DNA of 64,000 nucleotides, taken from positions 1 through 64,000 of the forward strand of contig NZ_KB907212.1 in NCBI RefSeq assembly GCF_000381885.1. The letters are read 5' to 3'. The notes beneath the pieces were generated by a model that searched no databases, had not been told where the DNA came from, and saw nothing but the letters and a program-made list of their open reading frames with translations. This DNA comes from Actinomadura atramentaria DSM 43919 (GTDB lineage Bacteria > Actinomycetota > Actinomycetes > Streptosporangiales > Streptosporangiaceae). Below are positions 42,165 to 53,197 of this stretch, piece by piece (the stretch's first letter is position 1; each line of letters opens with the position of its first letter). The position numbers were made by a program, and so were the translations under genes.

Positions 42165-42709
42165 CTGAAAGATACGTACTGCCGCGAGTCCTGGCAAGTC
42201 ACCCGGCCTGTGACGGGGGTCGCGGGGGTACTCTCCCGGCACGTTTCCGCTGGTCAGGGGTTAGAAACAGGGGAATATGGGGCTTATCGGGGCAAAATAT
42301 GCCAGGGTTGGGCACGGTCCCTGGGCGGGCTCCGGCCCTCGGGGGACCGGGCGGGTCAGCGTCGACCGGCTCGTGGACCGGTTCGTGGGCCGGCCTGCGG
42401 TGGTCGGCTCGTGGCGATCGGCCTGTGGCGATCGGCGCTTGTCGGCTGGTCCGTGGCGAGTCGGCTTGCGCTGACCGGCCGTGGGCGATCGGCCCCCGGT
42501 GATCAGCCCGTGGCGATCGGCGCTTGTCGTCCGGCGCGTGCGGGCCGTACCGGACGGACACGCCCGACCCGCGCCGCACGCTCCCCTCCGGGCGGCGCGC
42601 GTCCGGACTCGCGGGGTTCACCCGTGCGACACCCGCCCCTCGCCCAGCGGTCGGGCCAAGTACCCTTCCGGACGACGGAGCCCCGAAGTCCCCTGTCGAT
42701 CGAGGTCGC
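42165..42709. other. Intergenic region with GTGGCGATCGGC repeats
   Basis: About 545 bases between the divergent PadR and first PBP genes. The 20-mer GTGGCGATCGGCGCTTGTCG occurs at about 42425 and again near 42512. Shorter copies of GTGGCGATCGGC and GTGGGCGATCGGC lie between about 42410 and 42520. No gene is supported; open frames here lack ribosome-binding sites. The PBP promoter should lie towards the right end. Confidence 0.6.
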
Positions 42710-45700
42710 GTGAGTAATCCAGGCCAGCCCCGACCAGAACCCGGGTCGCCGCGGCCGGGCGCCGGAGACCAGCAGCCCCGGCCCGGCCGGGCCGGCGAGC
42801 CGACCGGACCGCCGCCCGCCGCGCCCCGCCCCGGCGACGGCGCGCCGGGCGCACCGGGCGGATTCCCGGGCGTGCCCCCGGCGGCGCCCGCCGGTCCGCC
42901 CCGCCTCAGCGACCCGGCCCCGGCCCGCCCCGCGCGCGGCGCGATGCCGCTGGGCGCGCCGGTCGGCGGCCCGGGCGGACCCGAAGGCCCATCCGGGCCG
43001 GGCGGACCCGGCTTCCCTTCCGGTCCGGGCGGTTCGGGCGGCCCATCTGAGCTGGGGGGTTCGGGCGGCCCTTCCGGGCTGGGCGGTCCCGGCACCCCTG
43101 CCGGGCCGGCCGCCCTCGGCGGTCCGAGCGGGTCAAAGGACTCCGCTGGTCTTGGCGGTCTTGGCGGTCTTGGCGGACCCGGCGCTCCGGGGCCGCGCGG
43201 CGGCGGCGTCGGCCCGAGCGTCCCCGGCGGCCCGAGCGTCCCGGTTGGTCCGGGCGGTTCTGACGGTCCGAGCGGGCCGGGTAAGACGAGTGGCACCGGT
43301 GGTCCAGGTGGATCTCACGGCGCCGGCGGACCGAACAAGCCGGGCGGGCCGGGTGCTGCTCCCGGCGGTCCGGTCGGCCCGAACGGTCCGGGCGGGCCGC
43401 AGGGTTCCGGCGGCCCGGGTCGATTCGGCGCTCCCGGCGGTCCGCCGGGCGGCGCGCCCGTCCCGGGCGGACCCGGTCGTTCCGGCGGCCCGAACACGCC
43501 GGGGCAGTTCGGCATGCCCGGCAACTTCGGCGGCCCCGGTGGCGCTGGCGGTCCGGGCGATACTGGCGGGCCGGGTGGCCCAGGCGGTCCGAACGGTCCC
43601 GGTGGTCCCGGTGGCCCCGGCGGGCCTGGTCGTCCTGGCGGTCCCAACGGTCCCGGCGGGCCTGGCCGTCCCGGTGGGCCGGGCGGTCCGGGGAACTTCG
43701 GTGGTCCGGGCGGGCCAGGCGGCCCGGGCAACGGCGGTCCCGGCGGTCCCGGCAACGGCGGTCCGGGCGGGCCTGGCGGCCCCGGCGGCCCGAACGGTCC
43801 CGACGAGCCCAAGAAGTTCCGGCTGGCGGGTTTCCTGCGGTCGCGGGACACCGGCTGGCGGCGCTACCTGCCGTCGTGGAAGGTCGTCCTCGGCGGCTTC
43901 GGGCTCGGCGTCGCCGGGCTCGCGACGCTCGTCGGCGTCGCGTACGCCAAGACGCCCGTCCCGGACACCGGCAACGCGGACGCGACCAAGACGTCCGCGA
44001 TCTTCTACTACGCCGACGGCAAGACCGAAATCGGCCGCCTCGGCAAGAACCGGGACCTGATCACGCTCGACAAGGTGCCCCGGCACGTCCAGGAAGCGGT
44101 GATCGCCGCCGAGAACCGCAGCTTCCGCACCGACAGCGGCTTCTCGGTCACGGGCCTGAGCCGCGCGGTGTGGAACAACCTGACGGGCGGCGACACGCAG
44201 GGCGGCTCGACGATCACCCAGCAGCTCGCGAAGAACTACTACCTGACGGACAAGCGGACGATGAGCCGCAAGTTCAAGGAGCTGTTCATCTCGCTGAAGC
44301 TGGAGGACAAGCTCGGCAGCAAGGACAAGATCCTCGAGCTGTACCTGAACACGATCTATTTCGGGCGCAACGCGTACGGCATTGAGGCGGCGTCGAAGGC
44401 GTTCTTCGGCGAGCACGTCGGCCGGCTGACCCCGGACCAGGGCGCGCTGCTCGCCGCCGTCATCAACCAGCCGGGCCGTCTCGACCCGCGCAACGACGAC
44501 GCGAAGATCCGCGAGCAGACCAAGGCGCGGTACCTGTACGTCCTGGACGGGATGCGCCAGGCGAAGGCCATCACGCAGGCGGACTACGACAAGTACGCCC
44601 AGAAGGTCCCGACGACGAAGCCGATGGGCGGCCCGGAGGTGTTCGGCGGCCAGCGCGGCTACATGATCAAGCGCGCGCTGACGGAGCTGGGCCGCCAGGG
44701 CATCGACGAGAAGACCGTCGTCGAGCAGGGCATGCACGTCTACACGACGTTCGACAAGAAGAAGATGGACGCGGCGAAGCGGGCCGTCGAGAAGACCGTG
44801 CCGGGCGTGAACCCGAAGAAGCTGAACAAGCAGCACGTCCAGCTCGGGCTCGTGTCGGTGAACACGCGCAACGGCGAGGTCGAGGCCATCTACGGCGGGT
44901 CGAATTACCTCGACGACTCCTATGACAACGTCTGGCTCGGCTCGGCGCAGGCCGGTTCCGCGATGAAGCCGTACACGCTCGCCGCCGCGCTGGAAAAGGG
45001 CTACAGCCTCAAGAGCCTGGTCGAAGGACGTTCCGGTCTCTACTTCGACGGCAACGGGAACGTGGTCCCCAAGGGCAAGGGCCAGGGGCCGATTCCCAAC
45101 AGCCATTCGTCCAAGGGCGGCATCGACCTGCTCCAGGCGATCAAGGAATCGACCAACAGCGCGTTCTACCAGCTCGCGGGCAAGGTCGGGGTCGCGAACA
45201 TCGCGAAGGCGGCGGAGAGCGCGGGCGTCGCGTCGCCGATGGTCGAGCCGTACGCGAAGAAGGGGCAGCTCGGCCTCACGCTCGGCATCAACGACATCCG
45301 CCCGGTCGAGCAGGCCGCCGGGTACGCGACGTTCGCGAACGGCGGCACCTATTACCAGCCGCACGTCGTCCGGGATGCGAAGACGCGTGAGGGACGACGG
45401 GTCAAGGCGCTGAGCTGGGAGAAGCGGGAGGACGCCTTTCCGGCCGACGTCACCGCCGACCTCACGTACGCCCTCCAGGGCGTCGTGAAGCCGGGCGGGA
45501 CGGGCGTCGCGGCGGCGCTCCCGGACCGTCCCGTCGCGGGCAAGACCGGGACGACGGACAACAACGTCGCGAGCTGGTTCATCGGCTATGTGCCGAAGAT
45601 CTCGACGGCCGTCACGATGTATAACGAGAAGAAGAAGACGCTGATGATCAATGGCGCGGTCGTCGAAGGCGGCAGCGTCCCGGCCCGCATCTGGCACGCG

Positions 45701-46099
45701 TACATGGCCAAGGCGACGGCGGGCACGCCCGTCGACCAGTTCCCGCCCCCGGCGAACGTCGGCACCCCGCAGAAGTGGGCGGAGCGCTACAAGCCGCCCA
45801 AGCACGACGACCGCCCGGAATGGTGCGACGGGCCGCTCGGCGGCATCGACCCGCGCTGCAAGGGCGGCAACGGCGGCGACCACGGGAACAAGCCGCCCTG
45901 CACGTCGCCGATCGGGAACGCCGACTGCGACACCAACAAGCCGCCGTCCAACCCGCCGCCGTCGTGGTGGTGCTCGCTGCACCCGGACAACCGGCAGTGC
46001 CGCAACGGGCGGCCCGGCCGTCCCGGCTTCCCGGGCTGGCCGAATTTCCAGCAGGACGTTCGACGGATACCCCTCGATGTGGAACGACGAGCCCGCTGA
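42710..46099 (+). CDS. Class A penicillin-binding protein with collagen-like cytoplasmic tail
   Basis: 1129 residues from GTG 42710 (GAGGTCGC-GTGAGTAA, an arrangement shared with the next PBP). Residues 1-365 are Gly/Pro-rich with long GGP/GPx triplet runs. [11 protein letters not shown] and a membrane helix follow at about 390-412. The glycosyltransferase domain has the catalytic Glu in [20 protein letters not shown], plus [15 protein letters not shown] and [18 protein letters not shown]. The transpeptidase has SAMK ([10 protein letters not shown]), STN (ESTNSAFYQ) and KTG ([11 protein letters not shown]). A Cys/Pro-rich end follows ([26 protein letters not shown]). Bifunctional peptidoglycan synthase in the PonA position; the tail is far longer than in the next paralogue. 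Confidence 0.93.
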   Translation: MSNPGQPRPEPGSPRPGAGDQQPRPGRAGEPTGPPPAAPRPGDGAPGAPGGFPGVPPAAPAGPPRLSDPAPARPARGAMPLGAPVGGPGGPEGPSGPGGPGFPSGPGGSGGPSELGGSGGPSGLGGPGTPAGPAALGGPSGSKDSAGLGGLGGLGGPGAPGPRGGGVGPSVPGGPSVPVGPGGSDGPSGPGKTSGTGGPGGSHGAGGPNKPGGPGAAPGGPVGPNGPGGPQGSGGPGRFGAPGGPPGGAPVPGGPGRSGGPNTPGQFGMPGNFGGPGGAGGPGDTGGPGGPGGPNGPGGPGGPGGPGRPGGPNGPGGPGRPGGPGGPGNFGGPGGPGGPGNGGPGGPGNGGPGGPGGPGGPNGPDEPKKFRLAGFLRSRDTGWRRYLPSWKVVLGGFGLGVAGLATLVGVAYAKTPVPDTGNADATKTSAIFYYADGKTEIGRLGKNRDLITLDKVPRHVQEAVIAAENRSFRTDSGFSVTGLSRAVWNNLTGGDTQGGSTITQQLAKNYYLTDKRTMSRKFKELFISLKLEDKLGSKDKILELYLNTIYFGRNAYGIEAASKAFFGEHVGRLTPDQGALLAAVINQPGRLDPRNDDAKIREQTKARYLYVLDGMRQAKAITQADYDKYAQKVPTTKPMGGPEVFGGQRGYMIKRALTELGRQGIDEKTVVEQGMHVYTTFDKKKMDAAKRAVEKTVPGVNPKKLNKQHVQLGLVSVNTRNGEVEAIYGGSNYLDDSYDNVWLGSAQAGSAMKPYTLAAALEKGYSLKSLVEGRSGLYFDGNGNVVPKGKGQGPIPNSHSSKGGIDLLQAIKESTNSAFYQLAGKVGVANIAKAAESAGVASPMVEPYAKKGQLGLTLGINDIRPVEQAAGYATFANGGTYYQPHVVRDAKTREGRRVKALSWEKREDAFPADVTADLTYALQGVVKPGGTGVAAALPDRPVAGKTGTTDNNVASWFIGYVPKISTAVTMYNEKKKTLMINGAVVEGGSVPARIWHAYMAKATAGTPVDQFPPPANVGTPQKWAERYKPPKHDDRPEWCDGPLGGIDPRCKGGNGGDHGNKPPCTSPIGNADCDTNKPPSNPPPSWWCSLHPDNRQCRNGRPGRPGFPGWPNFQQDVRRIPLDVERRAR

Positions 46100-46366
46100 A
46101 CGCGGCGCGCCCCCGGGCCCCGGTCCGGCGGGCGCGCGGCGCGTCGGTCGGCCGGGCGGGGTCGCCGCGACGATTTCGGAACGGTCCCACGGACCGGCGG
46201 ACCTTTCCGGCGGTTCCGGCGGCCCGGCCGGACCGGGCCCGGAAGCGACGGTCCCGATCGTCCGTCACCGGGCGATATCGCCTGGTCGCACGGGTCTTGA
46301 CCCCTCGGTGCCACATGGGCAGTACCCTCGGACGACGCACAGCCGTACCCCAGTTGATGAGGTCGC

Positions 46367-49072
46367 GTGAGTAACGGAAGCCAATTCGGACCCGAATACG
46401 GGGGCCCCCGCGGACAGGGCCCCCGCCGTCCCCCGGCGGACGGGACCGGTGGACCCGGACGCCCCGGCGCCCCCGGCGGCAACCCGGGCGACTCCCCGAC
46501 GCCCGGGCGCGCGCCGCGTCCGGGCGGGCGTCCCGCGCGGCGCGGCGGCGGCGGTCGGCGGGCCGCCGGTCAACGCGGCGCCGGCCAGCGCGGCGGACCC
46601 CCGGGCGGCCGACGCCGGGCGGGCGGCCCTCAGCAGCGCAGCAACACTCCAGGCGTTCCCGGCGCACCGGGCGGGCCCGGCCGTCCCGGCGGCCCGGGCG
46701 GCCCTGGCCGTCCGGGCGGTCCCGGCGGGCCGGGCGGGCCGCGCGGAGGCGGTCCAGGCGGGCCGCCCGGTGGTCCCGGTGGCCCGAAGGGTCCGGATGA
46801 CGGCTTCTGGGGCGACGACGACGAGGGTCGGCGGTCCAAGAAGGACAAGAAGCCCCAGAAGACCGGTTGGCGGCGCTACGTCCCATCGTGGAAGACGTCG
46901 CTGGCCATCTGCGGTGTGCTGATCCTGGCTCTCGCCTCGCTCGTCGGCGTCGCCTACTGGAAGACGCCGATCCCGGCGGCGACGCAGGCGGCGGCCGTCG
47001 CGCAGGAGTCGGTCATCTACTACGACGACGGGAAGACGCCGCTCGCGCGCATCGGTACCAAGCGCGAGGACGTCAAGCTCAAGGACATCCCCGACCACGT
47101 CCAGAAGGCGGTGCTCGCCGCCGAGGACCGCGGTTTCGAGCACGAGCCCGGAGTTTCGCCGACCGGTGTCGCCCGCGCCCTTTTCAAGACGGCGACCGGC
47201 GGTGACGTCCAGGGCGGTTCGACGATCACGCAGCAGCTCGCGCGCAACTATTACGCGGGACTCAGCCAGGAGCGCAGCGTCAGCCGAAAGCTCAAGGAGA
47301 TCCTGATCTCCATTCGGCTGGGCAACGAGCGCAAGAAGGACGAGATCCTCAACCTGTATCTGAACACGGTCGCGTTCGGCCGCGACTCGTACGGCATTCA
47401 GGCGGCGGCCCGCGCCTACTTCCGCACCGACGTGAAGCACCTGAAGGTCAACCAGGCCGCGCTGCTCGCCGCGATGATCCAGCGGCCCGGCTACTTCGTG
47501 ACGACCGGCCCCGACAGCCAGCCCGCGAAGAAGGCGCTCATCTACCGCTGGAACTACGTGCTCGACGGCATGGTCAAGGAAGGCTGGCTGAGCGAGGCCG
47601 AGCGGGCGCAGCAGAAATTCCCGCAGACGGTGAAGGTCTGGAGCGACGTCCAGAACACCGGCCAGACCGGGTACCTCGAACAGCGCGTCCGCAACGAGCT
47701 GGCGGCGCTCAACATCAGCGACCAGGACCTCGCGCGCGGTGGTTTCCGCATTTACACGACCTTCAACGAGGAGCTGCAGAACTACACGCAGAAACTCGTC
47801 AAGCAGGTCAAGGCCGAGAACAACCTCGACGGCCTGATCCACTTCGGGCTCACGGCCGTCAATCCGAAGACCGGCGGCGTGGTCGCCGCCTACGGCGGCC
47901 CCGGGTTCACCAAGCAGCAGTTCGACGACTCGTTCCAAGGCGCGGTGCAGCCCGGTTCGTCGTTCAAGCCGGTCGTGCTGGCGACCGCGCTGGACCAGGG
48001 AATCAGCCTGAACACGACGGTGAACGGCGCCTATCGGCGGGTCTTCCCGGGCGGTTATGCGCCCACGAACGACTCGACGTCGGAGAACGGCGTCTACAAC
48101 CTGGTGCAGATGACGCAGCACTCCATCAACACCGCCTACGTCGACCTCGGCCAGAAGGTCGGCCTCGACAAGGTCGTGACGATGGCGAAGAAGATGGGAA
48201 TTCCCGCCGACACGCCGGAACTGAATGCGAACCGCCTGTCGCTGCCGCTCGGTCCCTTCGACGTCACCTCGGTGAACATGGCGTCCGTCTACTCGACGTT
48301 CGCCAACGAGGGCAAGCACATCCCGGTCCACGTCATCAGCAAGATCACGGACGCCAAGGGCAACATCATCAAGCGGCTGCCGTACAAGGAGAAGGAGGTC
48401 TTCTCCCCCGAGGTCGCGGGCGACGCCACCAAGGCGATGCGCGCCGTCGTCACGTCCGGCACCGGTACGAAGGCCAGTCTCGGCGCCCGGCCCGTCGCGG
48501 GCAAGACCGGTACGACCGACATGAACAGGTCGGCCTGGTTCGTCGGCTACACGCCGCAGCTCTCGACGGCGGTCGCGATGTGGCGCGAGACCAAGGACGG
48601 GAAGAAGCGGCTGTCGCTGAAGGGCATCGGCGGCTACTCCCAGATCTACGGTGGTGACGTCCCCGCGATGACGTTCCAGCGCTTCATGACCAAGGCGCTG
48701 GAGGGCAAGGAGATCGAGCAGCTCCCGCCGCCCGGGAACGTCGGCACCGTCGCGGACTGGGCCGCGCCCAAGCCGCGCGAGACGACGAGCACCAAGCCGA
48801 CGCCGGAGACGACGCCGAACTGCCGCCCGGGCGAGGACGGCGAGACCGCCGACGGCAAGCCCTGCAAGGTGGTGCCGACCGCCCCGACGACGCCGACGAC
48901 CCCGACGTCGCCCCCGGCCACCGGCCAGCCCTGCAACATGATGGGACGGCCGGACGGCTGCAACCCCAACCTGCCGCCGGGCGATCCGGCCCCGGGCTGG
49001 TGGTGCGCGCAGCACCCGGGCAACGCGGCGTGCAAGGACGAGGAACCGGACGGCCCCGGCAGCGGCCGCTGA
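46367..49072 (+). CDS. Second class A penicillin-binding protein, tandem paralogue
   Basis: 901 residues from GTG 46367, again in the context GAGGTCGC-GTGAGTAA. The cytoplasmic tail is shorter (about 1-155), with a [12 protein letters not shown] collagen-like run. [11 protein letters not shown] precedes the membrane helix near 180-198. The glycosyltransferase has the catalytic Glu in [35 protein letters not shown] and [18 protein letters not shown]. Transpeptidase motifs are SSFK (PGSSFKPVV), SIN (HSINTAYVD) and KTG ([11 protein letters not shown]). The end is Thr/Pro-rich with [12 protein letters not shown]. It arose with the upstream gene by tandem duplication; 267 bases separate them. Confidence 0.93.
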   Translation: MSNGSQFGPEYGGPRGQGPRRPPADGTGGPGRPGAPGGNPGDSPTPGRAPRPGGRPARRGGGGRRAAGQRGAGQRGGPPGGRRRAGGPQQRSNTPGVPGAPGGPGRPGGPGGPGRPGGPGGPGGPRGGGPGGPPGGPGGPKGPDDGFWGDDDEGRRSKKDKKPQKTGWRRYVPSWKTSLAICGVLILALASLVGVAYWKTPIPAATQAAAVAQESVIYYDDGKTPLARIGTKREDVKLKDIPDHVQKAVLAAEDRGFEHEPGVSPTGVARALFKTATGGDVQGGSTITQQLARNYYAGLSQERSVSRKLKEILISIRLGNERKKDEILNLYLNTVAFGRDSYGIQAAARAYFRTDVKHLKVNQAALLAAMIQRPGYFVTTGPDSQPAKKALIYRWNYVLDGMVKEGWLSEAERAQQKFPQTVKVWSDVQNTGQTGYLEQRVRNELAALNISDQDLARGGFRIYTTFNEELQNYTQKLVKQVKAENNLDGLIHFGLTAVNPKTGGVVAAYGGPGFTKQQFDDSFQGAVQPGSSFKPVVLATALDQGISLNTTVNGAYRRVFPGGYAPTNDSTSENGVYNLVQMTQHSINTAYVDLGQKVGLDKVVTMAKKMGIPADTPELNANRLSLPLGPFDVTSVNMASVYSTFANEGKHIPVHVISKITDAKGNIIKRLPYKEKEVFSPEVAGDATKAMRAVVTSGTGTKASLGARPVAGKTGTTDMNRSAWFVGYTPQLSTAVAMWRETKDGKKRLSLKGIGGYSQIYGGDVPAMTFQRFMTKALEGKEIEQLPPPGNVGTVADWAAPKPRETTSTKPTPETTPNCRPGEDGETADGKPCKVVPTAPTTPTTPTSPPATGQPCNMMGRPDGCNPNLPPGDPAPGWWCAQHPGNAACKDEEPDGPGSGR

Positions 49073-49085
49073 CCGCCTCCCGTTC

Positions 49086-49117
49086 CCGTGCCCCGGCCCC
49101 CAACGGCCGGGGCACGG
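49086..49117 (+). terminator. Terminator hairpin after the second PBP
   Basis: A perfect 13-bp stem (arm CCGTGCCCCGGCC) with a six-base loop lies 14 bases past the stop. A second palindrome GGCACGGCCGTGCC follows at 49132-49145. Confidence 0.85.
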
Positions 49118-49304
49118 TCGTGTCCGGCGACGGCACGGCCGTGCCCTATGCCGTGCGCGGTCTCCCGCGCTCAGGTCGCAGGGACGGCCATGCCGCGTCC
49201 GGCCGAGTCTGCGGCCGAGCATTTTCGTGTCCGGGTCGTGTTGATCTGTCCTCGGGTCGGGCGGGCGGTCGTCCAGGCGGCGGTGCGCCCCTAGTCTTGC
49301 TGGC

Positions 49305-50723
49305 ATGGCCTCGCCGAACCCCGTTCCGTCGCCCGCCCCCGGCCGCGCGGCGCGGCTCGTCCCGGTCCTGACCGGAGCCGCCGCGCTCGTCTGCCTGCTC
49401 GGCTGGCTGCAGAAGCAGCCGTGCGCCCGCGCCGGGTTCGACTTCGTGAAGACGACGACGAACGGGTGCTACACCGACGTCTACCCGCTGTACTTCGCGC
49501 GCGGCCTGTCGGACGGGAAGGTCCCCTACTTCGACTCGTTCAGCGGCACCGACATCCACTACGTCGAGTACCCGGTGCTCAGCGGGTTCTTCATGCAGGT
49601 CGTGGCGCTGCTGGTGAAGCCGTTCGGCGTCGGGGACCGGGGCATGGCGTTCTACGACGTCACGGTCGGGCTGCTCGGGCTGCTCGCCATCGCCGCCGTC
49701 CTCGCGACCGCGTACGTCGCGGGCCGCCGTTCGCTGCGGGCGGGCCTCATGGTGGCGCTGTCCCCGGCGCTGCTGCTCACCGCGTCGATCAACTGGGACC
49801 TGCTGGCCGTCGCGCTGTCCGCGCTGGCGCTGTGGGCGTGGTCGGCGCGCCGCCCGGCGCTGGCGGGCGCGCTGCTCGGCCTGGCCGTCGCGGCGAAGTT
49901 CTACCCGCTGCTGTTCCTCGGCCCGCTCGTGCTGCTGTGCCTGCGGGCGGGACGGTTCCGCGCGCTCGGCCGCCTCCTCGCCGGGACGGCCGCGTCCTGG
50001 CTGGTCGTGAACGTGCCGGTGATGCTGTTCGCGTGGGACGGCTGGTTCGAGTTCTACCGGTTCAGCCAGGAGCGCGGCATCGACTGGGGCTCGATCTTCT
50101 TCGTCCTGCAGGACCACGGGCTGTCCGCCGCGACCGAGCACGACACGCTGAACCTGCTGGGCACGGGAACGTTCCTCGTGCTCGCCGCCGGGATCGCGGT
50201 GCTGGCGCTGTGCGCGCCGCGCCGCCCGCGGCTGCCGCAACTCATGCTGCTGGTCCTCATCGCGTTCATGCTGCCGAACAAGGTCTGGTCGCCGCAGTAC
50301 GTCCTGTGGCTGCTGCCGCTCGTCGTGCTCGCGCGGCCGAAGCTGCCCGCGTTCGTGCTGTGGCAGGCCGGGGAGGTCGTCTACTTCTTCGGGATCTGGT
50401 GGTACCTGCTGTCGGTGACGCTGCAGAGCGAGGGTTCGGGCCTGTCCGCGACGCTGTCGGCGGCGGCGCACCTGCACGCGCCCGAGGGCGGCGTCTCGCA
50501 GTCCGTCTACACGCTCGCGCTGCTGGCCCGCTTCGCGACGGTGGCGCTGCTGGCGGTGCTCGTCGTGGTGGAGATCCTGCGGCCGTCGTCGGACGCGGTC
50601 CGGACGGACGGCGCCGACGACCCGGCGGGCGGCGTCCTCGACGGCGCGGAGGACCGGTTCAGCCTCGCCCGCCTCCGCGCCCCGTCGCCGCACCGCGAAC
50701 CGGTGACGTCCGCCGCGCCCTGA
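49305..50723 (+). CDS. GT87-type membrane mannosyltransferase-like protein
   Basis: 472 residues with about ten to twelve membrane helices. The first periplasmic loop carries the acidic pair region (CYTDVYPLYFARGLSDGKVP, GTDIHYVEYPVLSGFFMQ) expected for polyprenyl-phosphate-dependent GT-C enzymes (GT87/DUF2029). Other conserved parts are LLGLAVAAKFYPLLFLGPLV, INWDLLAVAL and NKVWSPQYVLWLLPL. Members use polyprenyl-phospho-mannose or arabinose to build cell-envelope glycans. Position after class A PBPs and before rpsF equals Rv0051. The Asp/Arg-rich cytoplasmic tail is not conserved. Donor and acceptor unknown. Confidence 0.88.
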   Translation: MASPNPVPSPAPGRAARLVPVLTGAAALVCLLGWLQKQPCARAGFDFVKTTTNGCYTDVYPLYFARGLSDGKVPYFDSFSGTDIHYVEYPVLSGFFMQVVALLVKPFGVGDRGMAFYDVTVGLLGLLAIAAVLATAYVAGRRSLRAGLMVALSPALLLTASINWDLLAVALSALALWAWSARRPALAGALLGLAVAAKFYPLLFLGPLVLLCLRAGRFRALGRLLAGTAASWLVVNVPVMLFAWDGWFEFYRFSQERGIDWGSIFFVLQDHGLSAATEHDTLNLLGTGTFLVLAAGIAVLALCAPRRPRLPQLMLLVLIAFMLPNKVWSPQYVLWLLPLVVLARPKLPAFVLWQAGEVVYFFGIWWYLLSVTLQSEGSGLSATLSAAAHLHAPEGGVSQSVYTLALLARFATVALLAVLVVVEILRPSSDAVRTDGADDPAGGVLDGAEDRFSLARLRAPSPHREPVTSAAP

Positions 50724-50815
50724 CCCGCCCGGCGAACGTGCGCGCCCGGTGCGCGCCGGGTCAATTTCTCGGAACCGGCGTGTGACCCGCGAACCGCCAG
50801 GGGACGCAGTTGATC

Positions 50816-52009
50816 ATGCGCCGCGTCCTCACCCTGGCCCTCGCCGCCGTCCTGCCCGTCACCCCGCTCGACGCCCCACCCGCGACCGCCACCGGGCCCA
50901 CCGGCGAACAAACCGCCCCCAGCGCACCGCCCCCGCAGTCCACCCGAACCGCGCACCTTGAGCGGGCGGCGCGGACTCAGCACCCCGCGCAGGCCGGCGG
51001 CCACCCGGCCCCGGCCGCGCGAACCGCGCGGGTTGGGGGAGCGACGCAGGCTCGGCGCACCGTGCAGACCGGCGGCTACGCGACGCAGGCCGCGTGGATC
51101 GCTCAGGTCAAGGGGGCGATGCGGACTTGGCGCGCGGCGCAGACCGGCGGCCGCCCGGCGTCAGCCGAAAGAACCGCGCGGGTCGTGAAGAGCGGGCCGG
51201 GTCTGGGGTCCGCGCCTGCGGCGGGGGCCGGGCGTGCCGCGGTCGGGGCGCGGACGGCGCATATCGGCGCGACGGCCGGGCTGCTGTACGACGCGACGGC
51301 CGGGCGGACGCTGTGGGCGCGGCGGTCACGGGTGCGGCGGCCCATCGGCAGCATCGCCAAGGTCATGACCGCGCTCGTCGTCCTGCACGAAGGCCGCCTC
51401 GACCGGAAGATCCAGATCAAGGCCCGGCACCGGAAGTACTCCGACTCGCGCGGCGGCTCGTCGGCGGCCCTGCGCGTCGGGGACCGGATCAGCGCGCGCG
51501 AACTGCTGTACGCGCTGCTGCTCCCGTCCGGCTGCGACGCGGCGGCGGCGCTCGCGGACGCGTACGGGCCCGGCCCGAAGCGATTCCTCGCCAAGATGAA
51601 CGCGCTGGCCCGCGCGTTCGGGCTGACCGACACCGACTACCGCGACGCCGCCGGACTGCCCCCGCACCCCGGCGCGTCGACCGCGCGCGACCAGGTCGTC
51701 CTCGCGCGCCGCGCGCTGCGGTCCCGGACGTTCGCGCGGATCGTCCGGCAGACCGCCCACGTCCTGCCCGGAACCCGCGACCACCGCCGCTACGTCTGGC
51801 GGACGACGAACGCCCTGCTCGGCACCTACCCCGGCATGACGGGCATCAAGACGGGCTACACCAAGGCGGCCGGCTACAGCCTGCTGTTCTCGGCCCGCCG
51901 CCGCGGCCGGACGCTCATCGGCATCGTCCTCAACAGCCGCGCCCGCTTCGTGGACGCCCGCAAGGCCCTGAACTGGGGCTTCGCCCGCAGATCCGGACGT
52001 TCCACGTGA
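50816..52009 (+). CDS. D-alanyl-D-alanine carboxypeptidase, S11 family
   Basis: 397 residues from ATG 50816 (a TTG at 50810 is also in frame). Signal peptide RRVLTLALAAVLPVTPLDA. The following 130 residues are a low-complexity Ala/Arg/Gln/Gly region with imperfect repeats (AQAGGHPAPAARTARVGG, TVQTGGYATQAAWIAQVKG, RAAQTGGRPASAERTARV). The serine peptidase domain begins near 140: SIAK (GSIAKVMTALVV) gives the nucleophile, SGC (LLPSGCDAAAALADAYG) the second motif and KTG (GIKTGYTKAAGYSLLF) the third. It trims the terminal D-Ala of wall pentapeptides. The repeat linker is not usual for the family. Confidence 0.9.
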   Translation: MRRVLTLALAAVLPVTPLDAPPATATGPTGEQTAPSAPPPQSTRTAHLERAARTQHPAQAGGHPAPAARTARVGGATQARRTVQTGGYATQAAWIAQVKGAMRTWRAAQTGGRPASAERTARVVKSGPGLGSAPAAGAGRAAVGARTAHIGATAGLLYDATAGRTLWARRSRVRRPIGSIAKVMTALVVLHEGRLDRKIQIKARHRKYSDSRGGSSAALRVGDRISARELLYALLLPSGCDAAAALADAYGPGPKRFLAKMNALARAFGLTDTDYRDAAGLPPHPGASTARDQVVLARRALRSRTFARIVRQTAHVLPGTRDHRRYVWRTTNALLGTYPGMTGIKTGYTKAAGYSLLFSARRRGRTLIGIVLNSRARFVDARKALNWGFARRSGRST

Positions 52010-52079
52010 AACATCCCCCACAGCACGTCGTCGCGCGCACCCCCGTGCAGGGACCTCGCGCGCGACCCTCGCGCGGAGC

Positions 52080-52117
52080 CCCGCGTGGGCCGTCCGAACA
52101 TGGACGCCCCACGCGGG
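52080..52117. terminator. Bidirectional hairpin between convergent genes
   Basis: The outer arms CCCGCGTGGG/CCCACGCGGG and inner arms CGTCC/GGACG close on a GAACAT loop. The hairpin stands between the carboxypeptidase stop (52009) and the MerR-type gene stop (52128). Confidence 0.8.
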
Positions 52118-52127
52118 ACCGTGCGCC

Positions 52128-53060
52128 TCACACCCGCGACCGCAGCGCCTCGATCAGCCACGTGAACGCGCCCGAGGACGACGGGAACGGCCCGTACCCG
52201 TTGATGCGCCCGATCAGCCGCCAGTAGTGCTCGGCGCGCGGGTCGTTGCCGATCTCCGCGCGCTCCAGGAGCCATCGGCGGAACCCCGCGTCGTCGGCGC
52301 GGCCGTACGCGTCGGCGAACAGCCCGACCAACTCGTCCAGGACCGGCCCGGCGGCGGCCGAGCCGGGCTCGATCCCGGCGGCGACCGCCGCGTCGGCGCG
52401 CTCCCGCACGGCTTCCCCGAGCGCGCGCTCGTCCACGGAAGCGGCGTCCGGGCGCGCGGCCTCCGCCGCCTGGTACTCGGCCATCCGCCGCACGCTGCGC
52501 CGGAAGTCCTCGTCGCGGACCAGGTCGGCCAGCTCGATCCACGCTTCGAGCTGGTCGGGCCCGGGGTCGTCCGGCAGGTCGGCCGCCGCCGCGCGCATCG
52601 CGTCCGGCAGCTCGGACGGGACGTCCAGCCCCGCGAACGTCGCCTCCACGAAGTCGGTGATGATCTGCCGGCGCTCCTCGTCCGACAGCTCGGTGATCTT
52701 GTTCATCAGATGGGTCTCCTCGGGTCCGGGATCGCGGCGGGCCACCGCGCGCAGCACCGCCCGCCGCAGCCGCAGCGTCCTGATCTGGACGTCCACGGCG
52801 TCGGCGTGCGCCGCGGCGACCTCGCCGATCGTGCTCTCCCGGTCGAGGACCCGCCGGATGGCGGGCAGTCCGAGGCCGAGGTCGCGGAGCGTGCGGACGA
52901 GGTCGAGCCGGGCGGCCGCCGCGGCGTCGTACAGGCGGTAGCCCGCGTGCGTGCGGGCGGACGGCGGCACGAGCCCGCGGTCGGAGTAGAACCGGATCGT
53001 CCGGACCGGCAGCCCGGTCCGCCGGGCCAGGTCCCCGATCGTGAACAGCGCGTCGTCCAT
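52128..53060 (-). CDS. MerR family regulator with TipAS-like effector domain
   Basis: 310 residues from ATG 53060. MerR winged helix at the N-terminus (FTIGDLARRTGLPVRTIRFY, then SARTHAGYRLYDAAAAARLD), then the dimer coiled coil. The remaining 190 residues are all-helical, with EAWIELADLVRDEDFRRSVR, GPVLDELVGLFADAYGRADD and AEHYWRLIGRINGYGP, resembling TipA-type ligand domains that bind thiopeptides or other xenobiotics. The region upstream carries a dyad fitting MerR promoters, so it is likely to regulate itself. No other target is adjacent except the divergent RNase gene. Confidence 0.87.
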   Translation of the reverse strand: MDDALFTIGDLARRTGLPVRTIRFYSDRGLVPPSARTHAGYRLYDAAAAARLDLVRTLRDLGLGLPAIRRVLDRESTIGEVAAAHADAVDVQIRTLRLRRAVLRAVARRDPGPEETHLMNKITELSDEERRQIITDFVEATFAGLDVPSELPDAMRAAAADLPDDPGPDQLEAWIELADLVRDEDFRRSVRRMAEYQAAEAARPDAASVDERALGEAVRERADAAVAAGIEPGSAAAGPVLDELVGLFADAYGRADDAGFRRWLLERAEIGNDPRAEHYWRLIGRINGYGPFPSSSGAFTWLIEALRSRV

Positions 53061-53077
53061 GCCCCCGACCTTCCGGC

Positions 53078-53092
53078 CTCCACCCGGTGGAG
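53078..53092. promoter_or_regulatory. MerR-type operator dyad
   Basis: CTCCACC-C-GGTGGAG is a perfect 7-bp inverted repeat 17 bases before the MerR start. On the minus strand it is preceded directly by TTGAGT, a -35-like hexamer, the layout of MerR-activated promoters where the dyad fills a long spacer. Confidence 0.65.
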
Positions 53093-53197
53093 ACTCAAGT
53101 CCCTTACTCGGTCGCGACGTCATGCCTGGTCAACGCGTGGGCGGTGCGCCCGGCGGAAACGCTGTGCGACGATCGCCGAAAGTCTGGGGGATGCACC

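Noticed and set aside
42524..42709. Longer N-terminus for the first PBP
   Set aside because: The added 62 residues lie in repeat-containing non-coding DNA. The GTG at 42710 has the same context as the start of the paralogue at 46367.
43315..43851. Gly-Pro frame on the minus strand that looks like a collagen-like protein
   Set aside because: It is the complement of the GGP-triplet tail of the PBP: Gly-Pro codons (GGNCCN) read as Gly-Pro on both strands. The sense frame continues into intact PBP domains, so that is the real one.
43133..45982. 949-codon antisense frame over the first PBP
   Set aside because: No domain, no start signal and a composition determined by the PBP codons on the other strand.
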